Assembly: GCF_030272615.1 (NCBI RefSeq)
Contig: NC_081406.1
Location: forward strand, 401,340,939-401,404,938
DNA from: Cryptomeria japonica
Lineage: Eukaryota; Streptophyta; Pinopsida; Cupressales; Cupressaceae
DNA length: 64,000 nucleotides
Direction: 5' to 3'
The notes beneath the pieces were generated by a model that did not search any database, was not told the origin of the DNA, and saw nothing but the letters and a program-made list of their open reading frames with translations. Position 1 is the stretch's first letter. Every line of letters starts with the position of its first letter. Positions 22,303 through 32,574 of the stretch are shown here, in pieces. Made by a program: the position numbers and the translations under genes.

Positions 22303-22934
22303 CATCATGTTCTTGGGCTTTTTGTTTGAGTGCAGAAGGTTTTTTGTCTGCAGGTTTTTTGAGCAGGGATATGTTTTCATCTGGCTTCTTCCTCATTTTG
22401 GCAAGCAGAACTATTTTTGTGGGAAATAGTGGGTGGTTTCCCATGCACCTATTAGATATTATGGTTTTGATTAGTTGATACATATTTTTGTCAAGCATGG
22501 AAGCCTTGTGGTTGTGTTCCTCCACTACAGTCTACTCAGATTTTTTTTTGGATCATATGGATAATGATACGCATCTTCAAAGAGTCATGTAATGGGAGGG
22601 TGTTTAATATCAAGTATGTAATTAGTTTATGGGGTTTTTTGGATAATGACAGGTATATCCTGATAAGCTATGTAACGGGAGGGTGATCAAAATCAGATAT
22701 GTAATTGGGTATATGGGGTTTTAAATTTTAGTTTTTTCTCTTTTTTGGGCCACAACTGGAGGTTTTCTTGTGGGTTCTTTCCTGCCGGTATGCCCTTTGA
22801 ACCCGTTTGTATTTTCAAATCTCGAAGTTAATAAAATATAAGTTTAGTGGCCTATCCACTTTTATCAAAAATAAATAAAAATTTATATATATTAATTAGA
22901 GTTTAGCAACAATTAGTATCTAATTAATAACATG
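22303..22934 (+). other. L1-1 3' end and tail
   Basis: Non-coding. Contains an AATAAAATATAAG polyadenylation-like signal, the conserved plant L1 ending TAGTGGCCTATCCACTT and the A-rich tail near 22866-22880. About 60 bp of AT-rich sequence then precede the downstream 20-bp direct repeat. Confidence 0.7.
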
Positions 22935-23129
22935 TATTAATATATGGATTATCTAAATAAACATTTATTTAAAATCCACATTAATCCATAATTAAAAATT
23001 AATAGATTTTAATAATATATTAATCAAGGTTTAGTGAAAATAAATTATATTAATTTAAACTTAATCTATCAATATTTATTTGTTTTTTTCTTAAAACAAA
23101 AAGATTTACTATTTTTTTTTTAAAAAGGG

Positions 23130-23400
23130 TGGATGGCGGCAAACCCTAAGGTGGTTGTGCCCTACCCGTCAGGTTGTGCCCTAGCCATCGGGCCTGTGGC
23201 CACCACGGTGGACGCAGACCCTCGGCCTCCACACACAGTGGAGCCGGTGTCTCTGCGGCTGCCGTGGGGGTCGTAGTCCCTTCGACCTCCACCTTGTGGA
23301 GTAGGGAAGTTGCGACCGTCGTGGAGGGCACAAAGGCTACCTCCACGACTCTATGGGAGGTGGTAAGGGGAGGGTGTGGGTTGAGCTTCGACTCCCCCCC
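23130..23400. other. GC-rich island inside the Tek1 LTR
   Basis: About 270 bp of high GC with many CpG (GGATGGCGGC, CCATCGGGCC, CTGCGGCTGCCG) in otherwise strongly AT-rich LTR sequence. On the minus strand it could correspond to the transcribed leader part of the LTR. Frames on both strands are Ala/Thr/Ser-rich and look like composition artefacts. Confidence 0.55.
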
Positions 23401-25207
23401 CAAAACCCCCAAATTTCCCATTTTTATTTTTTATTTTTTATTTTTTATTTTTATTTTTAAAGTTTCGATTTCAATTTTATTTGAATGGAAATGAACGAAA
23501 TTTCAACAAAAAATGCAAACCCCCATTTCCTTCGTTCACATGTTCTTAACTGTTGGTTATATTTTTATTTTTATTGTTTTTCATTTTTCCAGAATGATCA
23601 AAACAACAAAATGGGGAAATTTTCCCAGCAAGCTCATGATTGTCCAATACTCAAACTTCAGATATGCAAGATTTGCTCAAACACAAAACCATTCAGACAA
23701 TCTTGCCTAAGAACAACCAATATTTTCAAAACTGAAACCCAAATTTTTAAGAACATGCATGGAGGTTTGCAACAAGAAATCTTCAAGAACAACCATTTTT
23801 TTTTTTAAGAGACATACCCAAAATTACAAGAAATTAAGAGATGCGTTCGAATCCTACCTCATTTCGCATTCCTGGCAAGATTTTGAAGACAAGCCCAACC
23901 TGCAGCTATAGAAAAATCCATCTTTCGAAAATCCCCAATCTCCATACAAATATTTTTCTTTTCCAAAAATTCAACCCCCACCCAAAATTTTTCCAACCTA
24001 GGTTAAAAGAAATGAAATTTTGACCTAATTTTCTAATTTCGAATTTAAGCACTTTTTTTAAATAAAAAATGAAAATAATCATTCTTTTCAACTATTCAAA
24101 TAATCTAACTTGCTTTTCTAAAAAAATTAAAATGCTTCTCTCTCCTTTAATTTTAATTTTCTCAATATTAACTAAGCTAACATTTATATTTCACAATATT
24201 GACAAGGATAAAATATTTTAATTAAATTAATTCCCAAAATCAATCTTTCACACTATATCAAATATACATATAAATTAACTTACTTTTCTAATAAAAATTG
24301 ATTTTCTTAAATAAGTAAAATTAACCTTTCTTTACCAAAATGCAAAAGAGATTAAATTATTTATATTTCAAATAACTTTAAATCTTTCCTTTTTAAAACG
24401 CATAAACTAATTAAATTCGTTATTTAAAAATTAACCATTAAATTAAACTCGCTACAAACATAAATAAAGCAATCTTTTTAATTAATGATTAATCACATAA
24501 AATAAACCTATATATTTTAATTCATCAATTACAAATGCGTAAATGAACACATTAAATCAAATTAAATACTTAAACTTGCTACAAACATACATAAAGCGAT
24601 CTTTTTAATTAATTATTAATCTCATAAAAGAAACTTATTTATTTTAAATTTCTCAATTACCAATGCGTAAATGAACACATTAAATTGAATTAAGTACTTA
24701 GGATAAAATACCCCATTTTACCACACGCAAGGCACACAACCCAAGAAAACCAACCAATCACACGACATGCAAACCTAAATGAAAAGGGAAACCAGCAGAC
24801 CACACAAGACACTCACTTGATCATGGCTAAGGCAAGACGAGGGTTTTACGACCACCTAATCCAAATTCTAAGGATGAAAGAGGTATACTCAACCCTGTGA
24901 ATTCTGATGGAGACGAACCTCGCACCTAGGCGGTACTATACTTGCAATCTCCTGCAACCATGAGTCATGCAAGCATATATATATATTCAATGAAGGTGTT
25001 AGCTTGAGATTCATAACAAGAATTAGGGAAACAATTAAACTTACACAAGAATCGATGTGAAAGCACAATAACAGGTACACACAATATTCATATTATCTAA
25101 TCTACAACATTACATCATGATAAATCAACCATTCAAGAATGCCACATAGAAAGTCAACCAAGGTCAAACTGGTTTTTTACCAAGCCGACTAGGGTAGGGG
25201 CACTACA
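23401..25207. other. Tek1 LTR, minus-strand proximal part, non-coding
   Basis: AT-rich. No supportable gene. Short repeats such as AAATGAACACATTAAAT (24541 and 24671) show local duplication. Minus-strand reading starts at 25207 with TGTAGTGCCCCTACCC. Confidence 0.5.
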
Positions 25208-25837
25208 ACCGGCACTAGCACTGACAGACTCTACACCGACATACAGGACACCGACACTGAAAAGGAAGATTACCGACACCCTGGCCAACAAAATTTTTAT
25301 ATTAATGTATTTTGTAATTATTTGTAAAATCTTTTGTAAAGCCGACATGACAGATTGTAACATGACTCATATATGTATGAGATCATTGTAGATCACTTTA
25401 TATGTTAAGGAATGATGTGAAAGATAGAAGGTAGTAGACCTATTATGTGAATTATTGGATAAGGGTTTATGTATGTAGCAAAGCTTAAACCAGTACTAAA
25501 TCTGGCATAGCAGATGCTAATCTGAAGAAATACAAGACATTGGATTAGTATAATCCATTTTTGTAAGTCAGTGTGACTTCTTTTGTAATTGAGCAGTGAG
25601 CTCCAGGCACTTGGCCTTCCTGCATGTGCAGGTCCCTATTGTAGCAGTAATATTCTCTTATTGGCCAGTAAGTGAATATTGTGGGTCACAAATCCCACCG
25701 AGGTTTTTTCCACACTGAGTTTCCTCATTAAAATATTGTGTTATAGTGTGTTTTTCATGTTGTGGTTGTTATTCTTATTTGCTACATTATTTTTGGTTTA
25801 CCGGTACACAGTTTTAATATGCTTTTCATGTTATAAG
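25208..25837 (+). repeat. NA1 3' LTR, middle segment
   Basis: Resumes the NA1 LTR exactly where Tek1 entered (CGGCACTAGCACTGACAGAC against the 5' LTR CGGCACCGATAGAC) and runs to TTATAAG, where NA2 begins. Confidence 0.85.
25833..25837. repeat. Target-site duplication of NA2 (ATAAG)
   Basis: ATAAG lies directly before NA2 and again at 32496-32500 directly after it. Both are in the NA1 LTR sequence ...GTTATAAGTTAAG seen uninterrupted in the 5' LTR. Confidence 0.9.
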
Positions 25838-25934
25838 TGTTGGCATATGCACACTCCAATGAGACATTGTAGGTGATTGAAGGTTTTGTCATTGATGACA
25901 ACCTTGCAATCCTATGGCACCGGCAAGGCATTAC

Positions 25935-26087
25935 ACCGACAAGATAGTGTACCGGCATCAACAGATCACACTCTACACTGGCACTCAGGACACCGACACC
26001 GACACAAAGAAAGGAAGTATACCAGCACAGAGGCCGACAGGATTTTGTTATATTTTGTTCATTATTATAAAAAATTTGTAAGCCGAC
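25935..26087 (+). promoter_or_regulatory. Cluster of five RCCGAC (DRE/CRT-like) motifs in NA2 U3
   Basis: ACCGAC at 25935, 25992 and 25998; GCCGAC at 26033 and 26082. All are on the plus strand, 26-178 bp upstream of the TATA box. RCCGAC is the core bound by DREB/CBF stress regulators in plants. The 3' LTR keeps three (31803, 31885, 31934). Function is inferred from the motif only. Confidence 0.45.
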
Positions 26088-26112
26088 TTGGCAAATTGTA
26101 AAATGACTTTTA

Positions 26113-26120
26113 TATATAAA
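26113..26120 (+). promoter_or_regulatory. TATA box of NA2 LTR
   Basis: TATATAAA followed by AGAGATCATTGTAGA, the arrangement also seen in NA1 and CopB. Confidence 0.65.
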
Positions 26121-26647
26121 AGAGATCATTGTAGACATTTTGTAGGGAATTGAAGCGAAGAAAAAGAAAAATATAAGGCAGACCTATTATGCGAAATATA
26201 GGCTAAAAGGTTTATGTAAGAAGCAGAGCAACAACCGGTACAGGATCTGGCATTATAGATGCTATTTTAAAGAAGTACAAGATATTGGATTTGTATAATC
26301 CACATTGTAAGTCAGTGAGACTTCCGATTGAGCAGTGAGCTCTAGGCAGTTGGCCTTCCTGCATGTGCAAGCCCCTATTGTGAGTAATATTCTCTTATTG
26401 GCCAGTGAGTGAATATTGTGGGTCACAAATCCCACTGAGGTTTTTTCCACACCAGGTTTCCTCGTTAAATCCTTGTGTTCTGGTGTAATTTTCATGTGGA
26501 TGTTCTTGATTCTATTTATTGCATTATTTCTTGCATACCTGTACTCTGTTATAATATGTTCTGCATGTTTTAAGTTAAGAAATTCTAATTACCGGTTAGA
26601 TATTGATTCACCCCCCCCCTCTCAGTATCTGTAGGATTCCTAACAAT

Positions 26648-26659
26648 TGGTATCAGAGC
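26648..26659 (+). other. NA2 primer-binding site
   Basis: TGGTATCAGAGC two bases after the LTR, complementary to initiator tRNA-Met. Confidence 0.85.
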
Positions 26660-26716
26660 TTGGTCCTCTATTTTTAGAAGCCTAACAACTTGAGGATGAT
26701 CTTGACATTGGTAAAG

Positions 26717-27811
26717 ATGGAAAATCTGATGAAGCAACTAGAAGGAGCTCTTTCAGACTATGATGCAGAGAAATTGAAAAATATCAAACTAGAAGATGAT
26801 TTAAGGGCAGCTCAAGATATCATTCAGGCACTTCAAGAGAATCTTACTGTTGCAATAAATAAGAGAAGCAAACTTTGTGAAAATTTGCAAAATGAGAATG
26901 ATGAAAAGGAATCACTTAATGATCAGATAAGCAAGCCGAAACAAGAGAACATGACAATAAAGAATGAGATGCAAGATATGACTATGAGATTTTGTAAAGA
27001 GATTGAGGATAGGAAGAAGAATGAAGAAGAATTAACCAGAAGACTAAGTGATGCAACAAATGAGAACACAAGACCTAGCTATGAAAATGACATGTTGAAG
27101 ACAGATCTAATGCATACTCAGAATGACTCAAATGAACTAATGAGACAGAAAGAGGTCTTAGAAAGAGAACTAGAAACTACAAATCAACATAAAGAAAAAT
27201 TCAAGAAAAGCTCAGAGGAACTTGGCACCTTGCTGAAGAATCAAAAACCTAAAGGTGACACTTCTAGAATTGGCTTTGAAGTTGGTGAAAGCCCTGGTAC
27301 TGCAAATACTCAGGATCACAACAAACCGGTAAGACAACCTAATGCTTATAAATTCAATGGAAAATGCTTTAACTGTAATAAGTATGGTCATAGAGTAAAT
27401 GAATGTAGATCTAGAAATTATCAGAATATCAACACACCCACCTGTCAATATTCAAAATGCAACAAAGTTGGTCACAACTCTGAAAATTGCAGAATGAATG
27501 TGAGATGTTATGTTTGTGGAAGATTTGGATATTTATCTAATCAGTGTAGAACACAAACCAGCACAGGTTATGGGAAAGCTATTCAGAAGAATAATGTAAC
27601 TTGTTATGCATGTAACAAGATTGGGAATATTGCAAAATTCTGTAGAAGTAAAGGATCACTGGTAGACAACAAAAGTTCTAGCTTGAAAGGCAAAGAAAAA
27701 GTTAAAGAGGTTAAGCAAGAATTCTCAAAACAATGGATTAGAAAATCTGATCTAAATATTGGGAATACTCCTCCACCGGTAGAACCAATCAATGCTTCAC
27801 CGATAGGATAG
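26717..27811 (+). CDS. NA2 ORF1: coiled-coil, zinc-knuckle Gag-like protein
   Basis: Open throughout (364 codons). I choose the ATG at 26717 (MENLMKQLEGALSDYDAE) because NA1 starts at the same place; an upstream in-frame ATG at 26690 would add nine residues. Residues 1-190 are a charged coiled coil. A GESPGTAN linker and four knuckle positions follow: CFNCNKYGHRVNEC is intact, the second has lost its first Cys (YSKCNKVGHNSENC), the third has Tyr for His (CYVCGRFGYLSNQC) and the fourth Asn for His (CYACNKIGNIAKFC). The C-terminus is a Lys-rich region, then a Pro-rich tail. Probably an RNA-binding particle protein related to Sirevirus Gag. Confidence 0.65.
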   Translation: MENLMKQLEGALSDYDAEKLKNIKLEDDLRAAQDIIQALQENLTVAINKRSKLCENLQNENDEKESLNDQISKPKQENMTIKNEMQDMTMRFCKEIEDRKKNEEELTRRLSDATNENTRPSYENDMLKTDLMHTQNDSNELMRQKEVLERELETTNQHKEKFKKSSEELGTLLKNQKPKGDTSRIGFEVGESPGTANTQDHNKPVRQPNAYKFNGKCFNCNKYGHRVNECRSRNYQNINTPTCQYSKCNKVGHNSENCRMNVRCYVCGRFGYLSNQCRTQTSTGYGKAIQKNNVTCYACNKIGNIAKFCRSKGSLVDNKSSSLKGKEKVKEVKQEFSKQWIRKSDLNIGNTPPPVEPINASPIG

Positions 27812-28176
27812 AGTGATGCTTCACTGACAGGACAGAGCAATGCTCCACCGGCAGGAAGTTCTTCATCAAATTGAAGAAAGTTTCCTTGAGGGTTTGGCAA
27901 TCTAATGACATGTGCTGTTATTCCCTTGGCTAGAGATAAGAAGTTGGAAATTACTTGTTACCAATAGACAATGTTAAGTGAATACTTAACTGGCATGCAT
28001 TTAATGTGGTAGATGGCAAAAAGATACTATAAATTTGAGGTTTTGGCTCCATTTCATTTCACTGAGATTTCAAACCTACGAAGAGCGTGAAGATTTCAAG
28101 CTAAGGCATTTTCGAGCAAGAGGAAAGAACACTTCAAGTAATCATCCATCCCAAAGGCAGTAAAAGGTATTTTATC
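27812..28176 (+). promoter_or_regulatory. NA2 ORF1-ORF2 leader with TATA-like box at 28028
   Basis: 365 bp without coding content beyond a short Pro/Ser-rich extension of ORF1. TATAAAT at 28028-28034 is followed by TTTTGGCTCC and stands 149 bp before the ORF2 ATG. NA1 shows the same arrangement at 150 bp. Confidence 0.45.
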
Positions 28177-31100
28177 ATGGCATCCACCTCTGCAATTGAA
28201 TATATAGAAAACCCTACTATTGTCAAAGTGATAAAAAGACCTGGGCCCGTATTTCAATTAGTTCCTGAGGTAGAAAAGAAAGATGTACCTTAGGCGCTTT
28301 TTCCCAAATTCCTAAGGGAGTTGTTTATGTGAAGACCCTAGAATTTACATCCACTGCAACATTGAGGAATTAGGAGATGAAGAGATTAAAACCATGTTTA
28401 AAACTATGATATGTGATGAATCCATCAATATAAAAGATGAACACAAGATCATTAAGACCCTAGGATTTATAGAGATCCTTAGCATTCCTGAATTTCCCAA
28501 GGATGTGATTAGGATAGTCTTAAGCAGGGTACATGGTGAATTTTTCTGGCTAGATGCAATCCACAAAATCACAAGGAAGCTATGAAAGCTGTCACAGGGT
28601 TACCGACCACCTGTAAAAGATGAGACAAAACTAAGAAGGTATCCAATGACCTAGTTACAAATCTAACTGGTGCCACATTCGACAAAAGGTCCCTAAGAGT
28701 AAATGATGTAACAGACATTAATGTGAGATTTATCAGCATGATATTAGGGTATAAAGCTACTCATGCAAATAGACTTAATTCAGTTTCAAGTTTATGCATT
28801 AAGAGTGCTTATGATATGGTCACTGATAATGCAAAGATTGATGTATGTGAGTGGTTAAAGGATGAATTAATTGACAACCTTGGAAAGATTAAGAAGGACA
28901 AGAAAGGAACCTTCAGGTTTGGAAATCTGCTAGTATGTCTGATGCTACATATAACCAAGCAGGTTCCTGGTATAGGCTACAAAGAACTTGGATATGATAT
29001 ACCGGTAGGCAAATAGTTAACCAAACTATTCAATAATATGGGAGAAGATAAGGAAAACAATATTCATGATTTCTTTCAATCACTAAAAGTCAAAATGAAG
29101 AAAAGAATCAGGTTATCACAAAAGATTGCTGACAAATATAAGGATGAAATATGCTTTGTAATCAAGAAGGATGAGATCTGGATGGAAGCAGTCATCCCCA
29201 AGACTGTTTGGGTAACAGAGATGGGCTACGAAATAGATGATCATATAATTGAAACTTATGCTAAAGCACTTCTAGAAGCCCCTAGAGAACCTAAAGAAGA
29301 AATATTTGGTAGTGCAGAAACTATTGAAAGCCAAATACAATCAAAGAAAAGAGTGAAAAAGGTTGAGGCAGTTGTAACAAAAGGTTCTAGACAAGCAAAG
29401 GCCATTAAAGAAGATGTGTTAAAGCAAACCAGTATAACAGAGGATGAGTTAGCAGCTGCACAACCTGAAACTCACCTATCACCGGTAGGTACTTCTTCAA
29501 AAAGTGACATGCCTACAACTTTCAAGAGAGTTGTAAGGAAAAGAGATCCCTCACTAGCAACCACACCCTCACCCAGGAGGACAAGACAAAAACAACAAAT
29601 AGTGAGATCTCCGGTAAGAAAGGCTACACCAAAGAAGAAGAAACTGACACCCAAAAAGAAGAAGAGGATAAATAAGGACTTGGCCCCTCTTGACATACTA
29701 TTGAATGAAATAAAAGAGGAAGGAAAACTGAAAAATATAGAGAAAATATCTTACACTCTAACAACTGATGAAAAAGAACAAGTTGAAAACAGTGTTATAT
29801 TGCATATGGATATATATAAGAAATTTTTGATGGAAGTAGTAAATGAAATTCCAGATGAACTATTTAAGAGACTCGAAGCAAGAAGACAAGCAGTAATAGA
29901 ACTGGACAAGAAAATAAAGATTGAAAAGCTACTTGTTGTATATCCGGTGAATTCACCCAAAGAAAATGATGACTAAATTGCTCAAGCCAACTGGTCAGTA
30001 TTTTCTACCGCACACTGGCACATTGCTTTAATGTTTGAAAGAGTTAATGAGGTGACTGAGGAGACAGAAATGCATGGGACATTTTCCTTGTGGAAAAAGA
30101 AAAACAAGAAGAATATAGGAACCCCAAACCTATAAAGTTTATCAGAAAGAAAGAGACAAGGGTAAAGGTAAAGTTGGTGGACCACCTAGCATCAAGGTTA
30201 AAGACAACTTACCCCCACCTCCTTTGATTACTCCATCAGTAAAAACAACAGCTACAGAAGATCAACCGGTAGCTGAAAGTATGGATGTAAAGGATGGTAA
30301 TCCTAATCCTGAAGTCTTATATACTGTGGATGTTGATACTCAAAAGATCAACATTATGGTAGACAAAGATACAGCTGATAAGACTGACATGGCTAGTGAG
30401 CCTCTGGTAGTTGAGCTAATTGACAACTCATAGGAGAGATCGACTAAAGACAAAGAGAAAAAGATAGAGACTCAGACCCAAACTGAGACAATGCAACAAA
30501 AAGAGAAACAAACAGAGCAAAAGGCTCCGGAACAGCAACAGGAATAGAAACAGGAATAGGTTCATAACAAAATAGTGCCACCGACAATTGGAGAAGTAGA
30601 GAAACCATTGCTTAAGGAAATGTAGACACAAACAGACCTACCAGAGGTCAATACAAGCTTGGTTACTTCCACTGACGGTATTCAGAATGTTGGTTCATCA
30701 TCAGGCTACAAATCAACTAATGTGACTAAGGTATTATTAGACTCAATTAAAAAGATAACAAATTGCAGCTCACAAGCTTATAAGGCAATTGATGACACCA
30801 TACCAATTTTGAAGGTAATTGCTCCTAATTGTAATATAGACAATAAAGATTCTTTAGGGCAACTTTATACCTTGTGTAAATATATCACAGAAAACATTGA
30901 GAAAATAAAGGAAGAGACATTGAAAGATAAAGTAGAAATTGAAAAGAAGAAATTCTTTGATGAGCAAATAAAGAAGTGTAACAGAGATTTTGACACACTT
31001 CTACTGGAATTGTGTAATTTATTAAAAGAGTACAAAATTCTATGCAAAGACACCTGTAAGACAAACCTTTTGACTGTAGATATAGACAAGAAGACGAGCA

Positions 31101-31477
31101 AGGTACAGGATGAGATCAATAAACTTGCAAATAATTTTGTTAACTCACCTTATACACTATCAGTTTTTGAGGAGAAGATAACAAATTTTGAAGAAGATTT
31201 ACTTAAATTGGAAAGAGAGAAAGAAAGAATAGTGAATAAGGCAAGGCATCTGAGATTAAAACCAAGTTTAAGATTGGACTATCTAGCATCACTATGGAAG
31301 GAAGTATCTGAGGCACTGATTCAGGGATAGAAAACACCGGCAAAGAACTTGCAGCATCTCACTGGTATAGTTAAGAGAACAGAGATAGCAATAAGAGACA
31401 GTAAAAAGTTTATGGAGAGTATAAAATTGATTTTGGCAGATCTATTTCAAATTGTAACTACCCAGGTACAAGGTTGA
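28177..31477 (+). pseudogene. NA2 ORF2: long protein of unknown function, frameshifted
   Basis: Co-linear with NA1 ORF2 from MASTSAIEYIENPTIVKVI to FQIVTTQVQG. Several frameshifts (about 28285-28330, 28585-28720, 29976-30220) and stops break it. Well-preserved stretches are RVHGEFFWLDAIHKI, LNSVSSLCIKSAYDMV, the 312-codon open part at 29038-29976 (with the basic KKKKLTPKKKKR linker) and the coiled-coil C-terminus at 30659-31330. Conservation of domain order between two diverged copies argues that ORF2 was under selection in the family. Neither copy shows pol motifs. Confidence 0.65.
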
Positions 31478-31523
31478 AACCACAAACTCTACTGACATCT
31501 TGACAACCTTTGCCATTGATGCC

Positions 31524-31533
31524 AAAGGGGGAG
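31524..31533 (+). other. Upstream copy of the NA2 polypurine tract
   Basis: AAAGGGGGAG within CATTGATGCCAAAGGGGGAG, 154 bp before the LTR-adjacent tract at 31678. Confidence 0.55.
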
Positions 31534-31677
31534 TAGTGGGATGAGAAAATTCAACATCACAGGAATCACATGCTCACGGGGAGCACACACATTTTTGGTA
31601 ACATTTTTAGACTTTACATTTTTTGATAATTTTTGGATACACTTTTGAAATTTCTCATGAGTGTTGTCATCAATGCC

Positions 31678-31689
31678 AAAGGGGGAGAT
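31678..31689 (+). other. NA2 polypurine tract
   Basis: AAAGGGGGAGAT directly before the 3' LTR start TGTTGG. Confidence 0.85.
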
Positions 31690-32495
31690 TGTTGGCATAT
31701 GCACACTCCAATGAGACATTGTAGGTGATTCAAGGTTTTGTCATTGATGACAACCTTGCAATTCTATGGCACCGTCAAGGCATTACACCAACAAGATAGT
31801 GCACCGACATCAACAGATCACACTCTACATCAACACTCAGGACACCGGCACTGGCACAAAGAAAGGAAGTATACCGGCACAAAGGCCGACAAGATTTTGT
31901 TATATTTTGTTCATTATTATTAAAACTTTGTAAGCCGACTTGGCAAATTGTAAAATTACTCTTATTTATAAAAGAGATCATTGTAGAAATTTTGTAAGGA
32001 ATTGAAGCGAAGAAAAAGAAAAATATAAGGAAGACCTATTATGTGAAATATAGGCTAAAAGGTTTATGTAAGAAGCAGAACAGCAACCGGTACTGGATCT
32101 GGCATTATAGATGCTATTGTAAAGTAGTACAAGATATTGGATTTGTATAATCCACATTGTAAGTCAGTGAGACTTCCCATTGAGCAGTGAGCTCTAGGCA
32201 GTTGGCCTTCCTGCATGTGCACGCCCCTATTGTAAGTAATATTCTCTTATTGGCTAGTGAGTGAATATTGTGGGTCACAAATCCCACTAAGGTTTTTCCC
32301 ACACCGGGTTTCCTCATTAAATCCTTGTGTTATGGTGTGCTTTTCAGGTGGATGTTCTTGATTCTATTTATTGTATTATTTCTTGCATACCAGTACTCTG
32401 TTATAATATGTTCTACATGTTTTAAGTTAAGAAATTCTGATTATCGGTTAGATATTGATTCACCCCCCCTCTCAGTATATGTGGTATTCCTAACA
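31690..32495 (+). repeat. NA2 3' LTR
   Basis: 806 bp, collinear with 25838-26645. CpG-containing motifs in U3 are often changed (ACCGAC to ACCAAC), consistent with methylation-driven decay. Confidence 0.9.
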
Positions 32496-32569
32496 ATAAG
32501 TTAGGAAAATATTATTACCGATCAAATATTGATTCACCCCCCCTCTCAATATCTTTGGGAATCCTAACA
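32496..32569 (+). repeat. NA1 3' LTR, last segment
   Basis: After the ATAAG duplication the sequence continues as the end of the NA1 LTR (TATTATTACCGATCAAATA, then CTTTGGGAATCCTAACA), followed by ATCAG and CopA Gag. Confidence 0.85.
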
Positions 32570-32574
32570 ATCAG

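Larger units (their letters stand above)
16288..22934 (+). mobile_element. L1-1: 5'-truncated plant L1 LINE
   Basis: Begins inside the endonuclease domain of ORF2 (ORF1 missing, a typical 5' truncation). It continues through RT, zf-RVT and RNase H and ends with the characteristic plant L1 tail GTGGCCTATCCACTTTTATC followed by an A-rich run (AAAAATAAATAAAAA, about 22866). The 3' region after the RNase H (about 2.5 kb) is unusually long and contains a tandem duplication and a 240-codon frame. Confidence 0.85.
14206..25207 (-). mobile_element. Tek1: solo LTR of a chromovirus-type gypsy element, split by L1-1
   Basis: Plus-strand ends are TGTAATGCCCCGCC and GGGGCACTACA. Read on the minus strand this is TGTAGTGCCCC...GGCGGGGCATTACA, the usual termini of plant Tekay/Del-like LTRs. 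The flanks ACTGG and ACCGG (25208-25212) form a one-mismatch 5-bp duplication, and removing the insert restores the NA1 LTR. No gag or pol and no second LTR copy is present, so I call a solo LTR of about 4.4 kb after subtracting the LINE. It shares short blocks with the Tek2 LTR (CTGCAACCA near 24954 and 43546). Confidence 0.7.
25838..26645 (+). repeat. NA2 5' LTR
   Basis: 808 bp, TGTTGGCATATGCACAC to GGATTCCTAACA. U3 carries repeated ACCGAC/ACCGGC motifs, the TATA box is at 26113, the conserved block is at 26329-26379, and a 9-C tract lies before the end. Confidence 0.9.
25838..32495 (+). mobile_element. NA2: complete-length non-autonomous copia-type LTR element
   Basis: 6.66 kb with LTRs 25838-26645 and 31690-32495, ATAAG duplication, primer site, two polypurine tracts, ORF1 and ORF2, and no pol. 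It is inserted into the 3' LTR of its relative NA1. By eye the first 175 bp of its LTRs differ at about 12 positions, mostly transitions. Confidence 0.9.
8200..32569 (+). mobile_element. NA1: non-autonomous copia-type LTR element, carrying nested insertions
   Basis: 5' LTR 8200-8997, interior 8998-14105, and a 3' LTR split into 14106-14205, 25208-25837 and 32496-32569 by Tek1 and NA2. Primer site for tRNA-iMet, polypurine tract AAAGGGGGAGAT and TG...CA ends are all present. The interior encodes ORF1 (coiled coil plus zinc knuckles) and a very long ORF2, and no protease, integrase, RT or RNase H. Its own length without the insertions is about 6.7 kb. NA2 is a close relative with the same plan. 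Confidence 0.85.

Noticed and set aside
23174-23494. Ala/Thr-rich plus-strand frame and the opposite-strand frame
   Set aside because: Open because of GC-rich composition in the Tek1 island. No motif, and the frame runs into homopolymer AT sequence.
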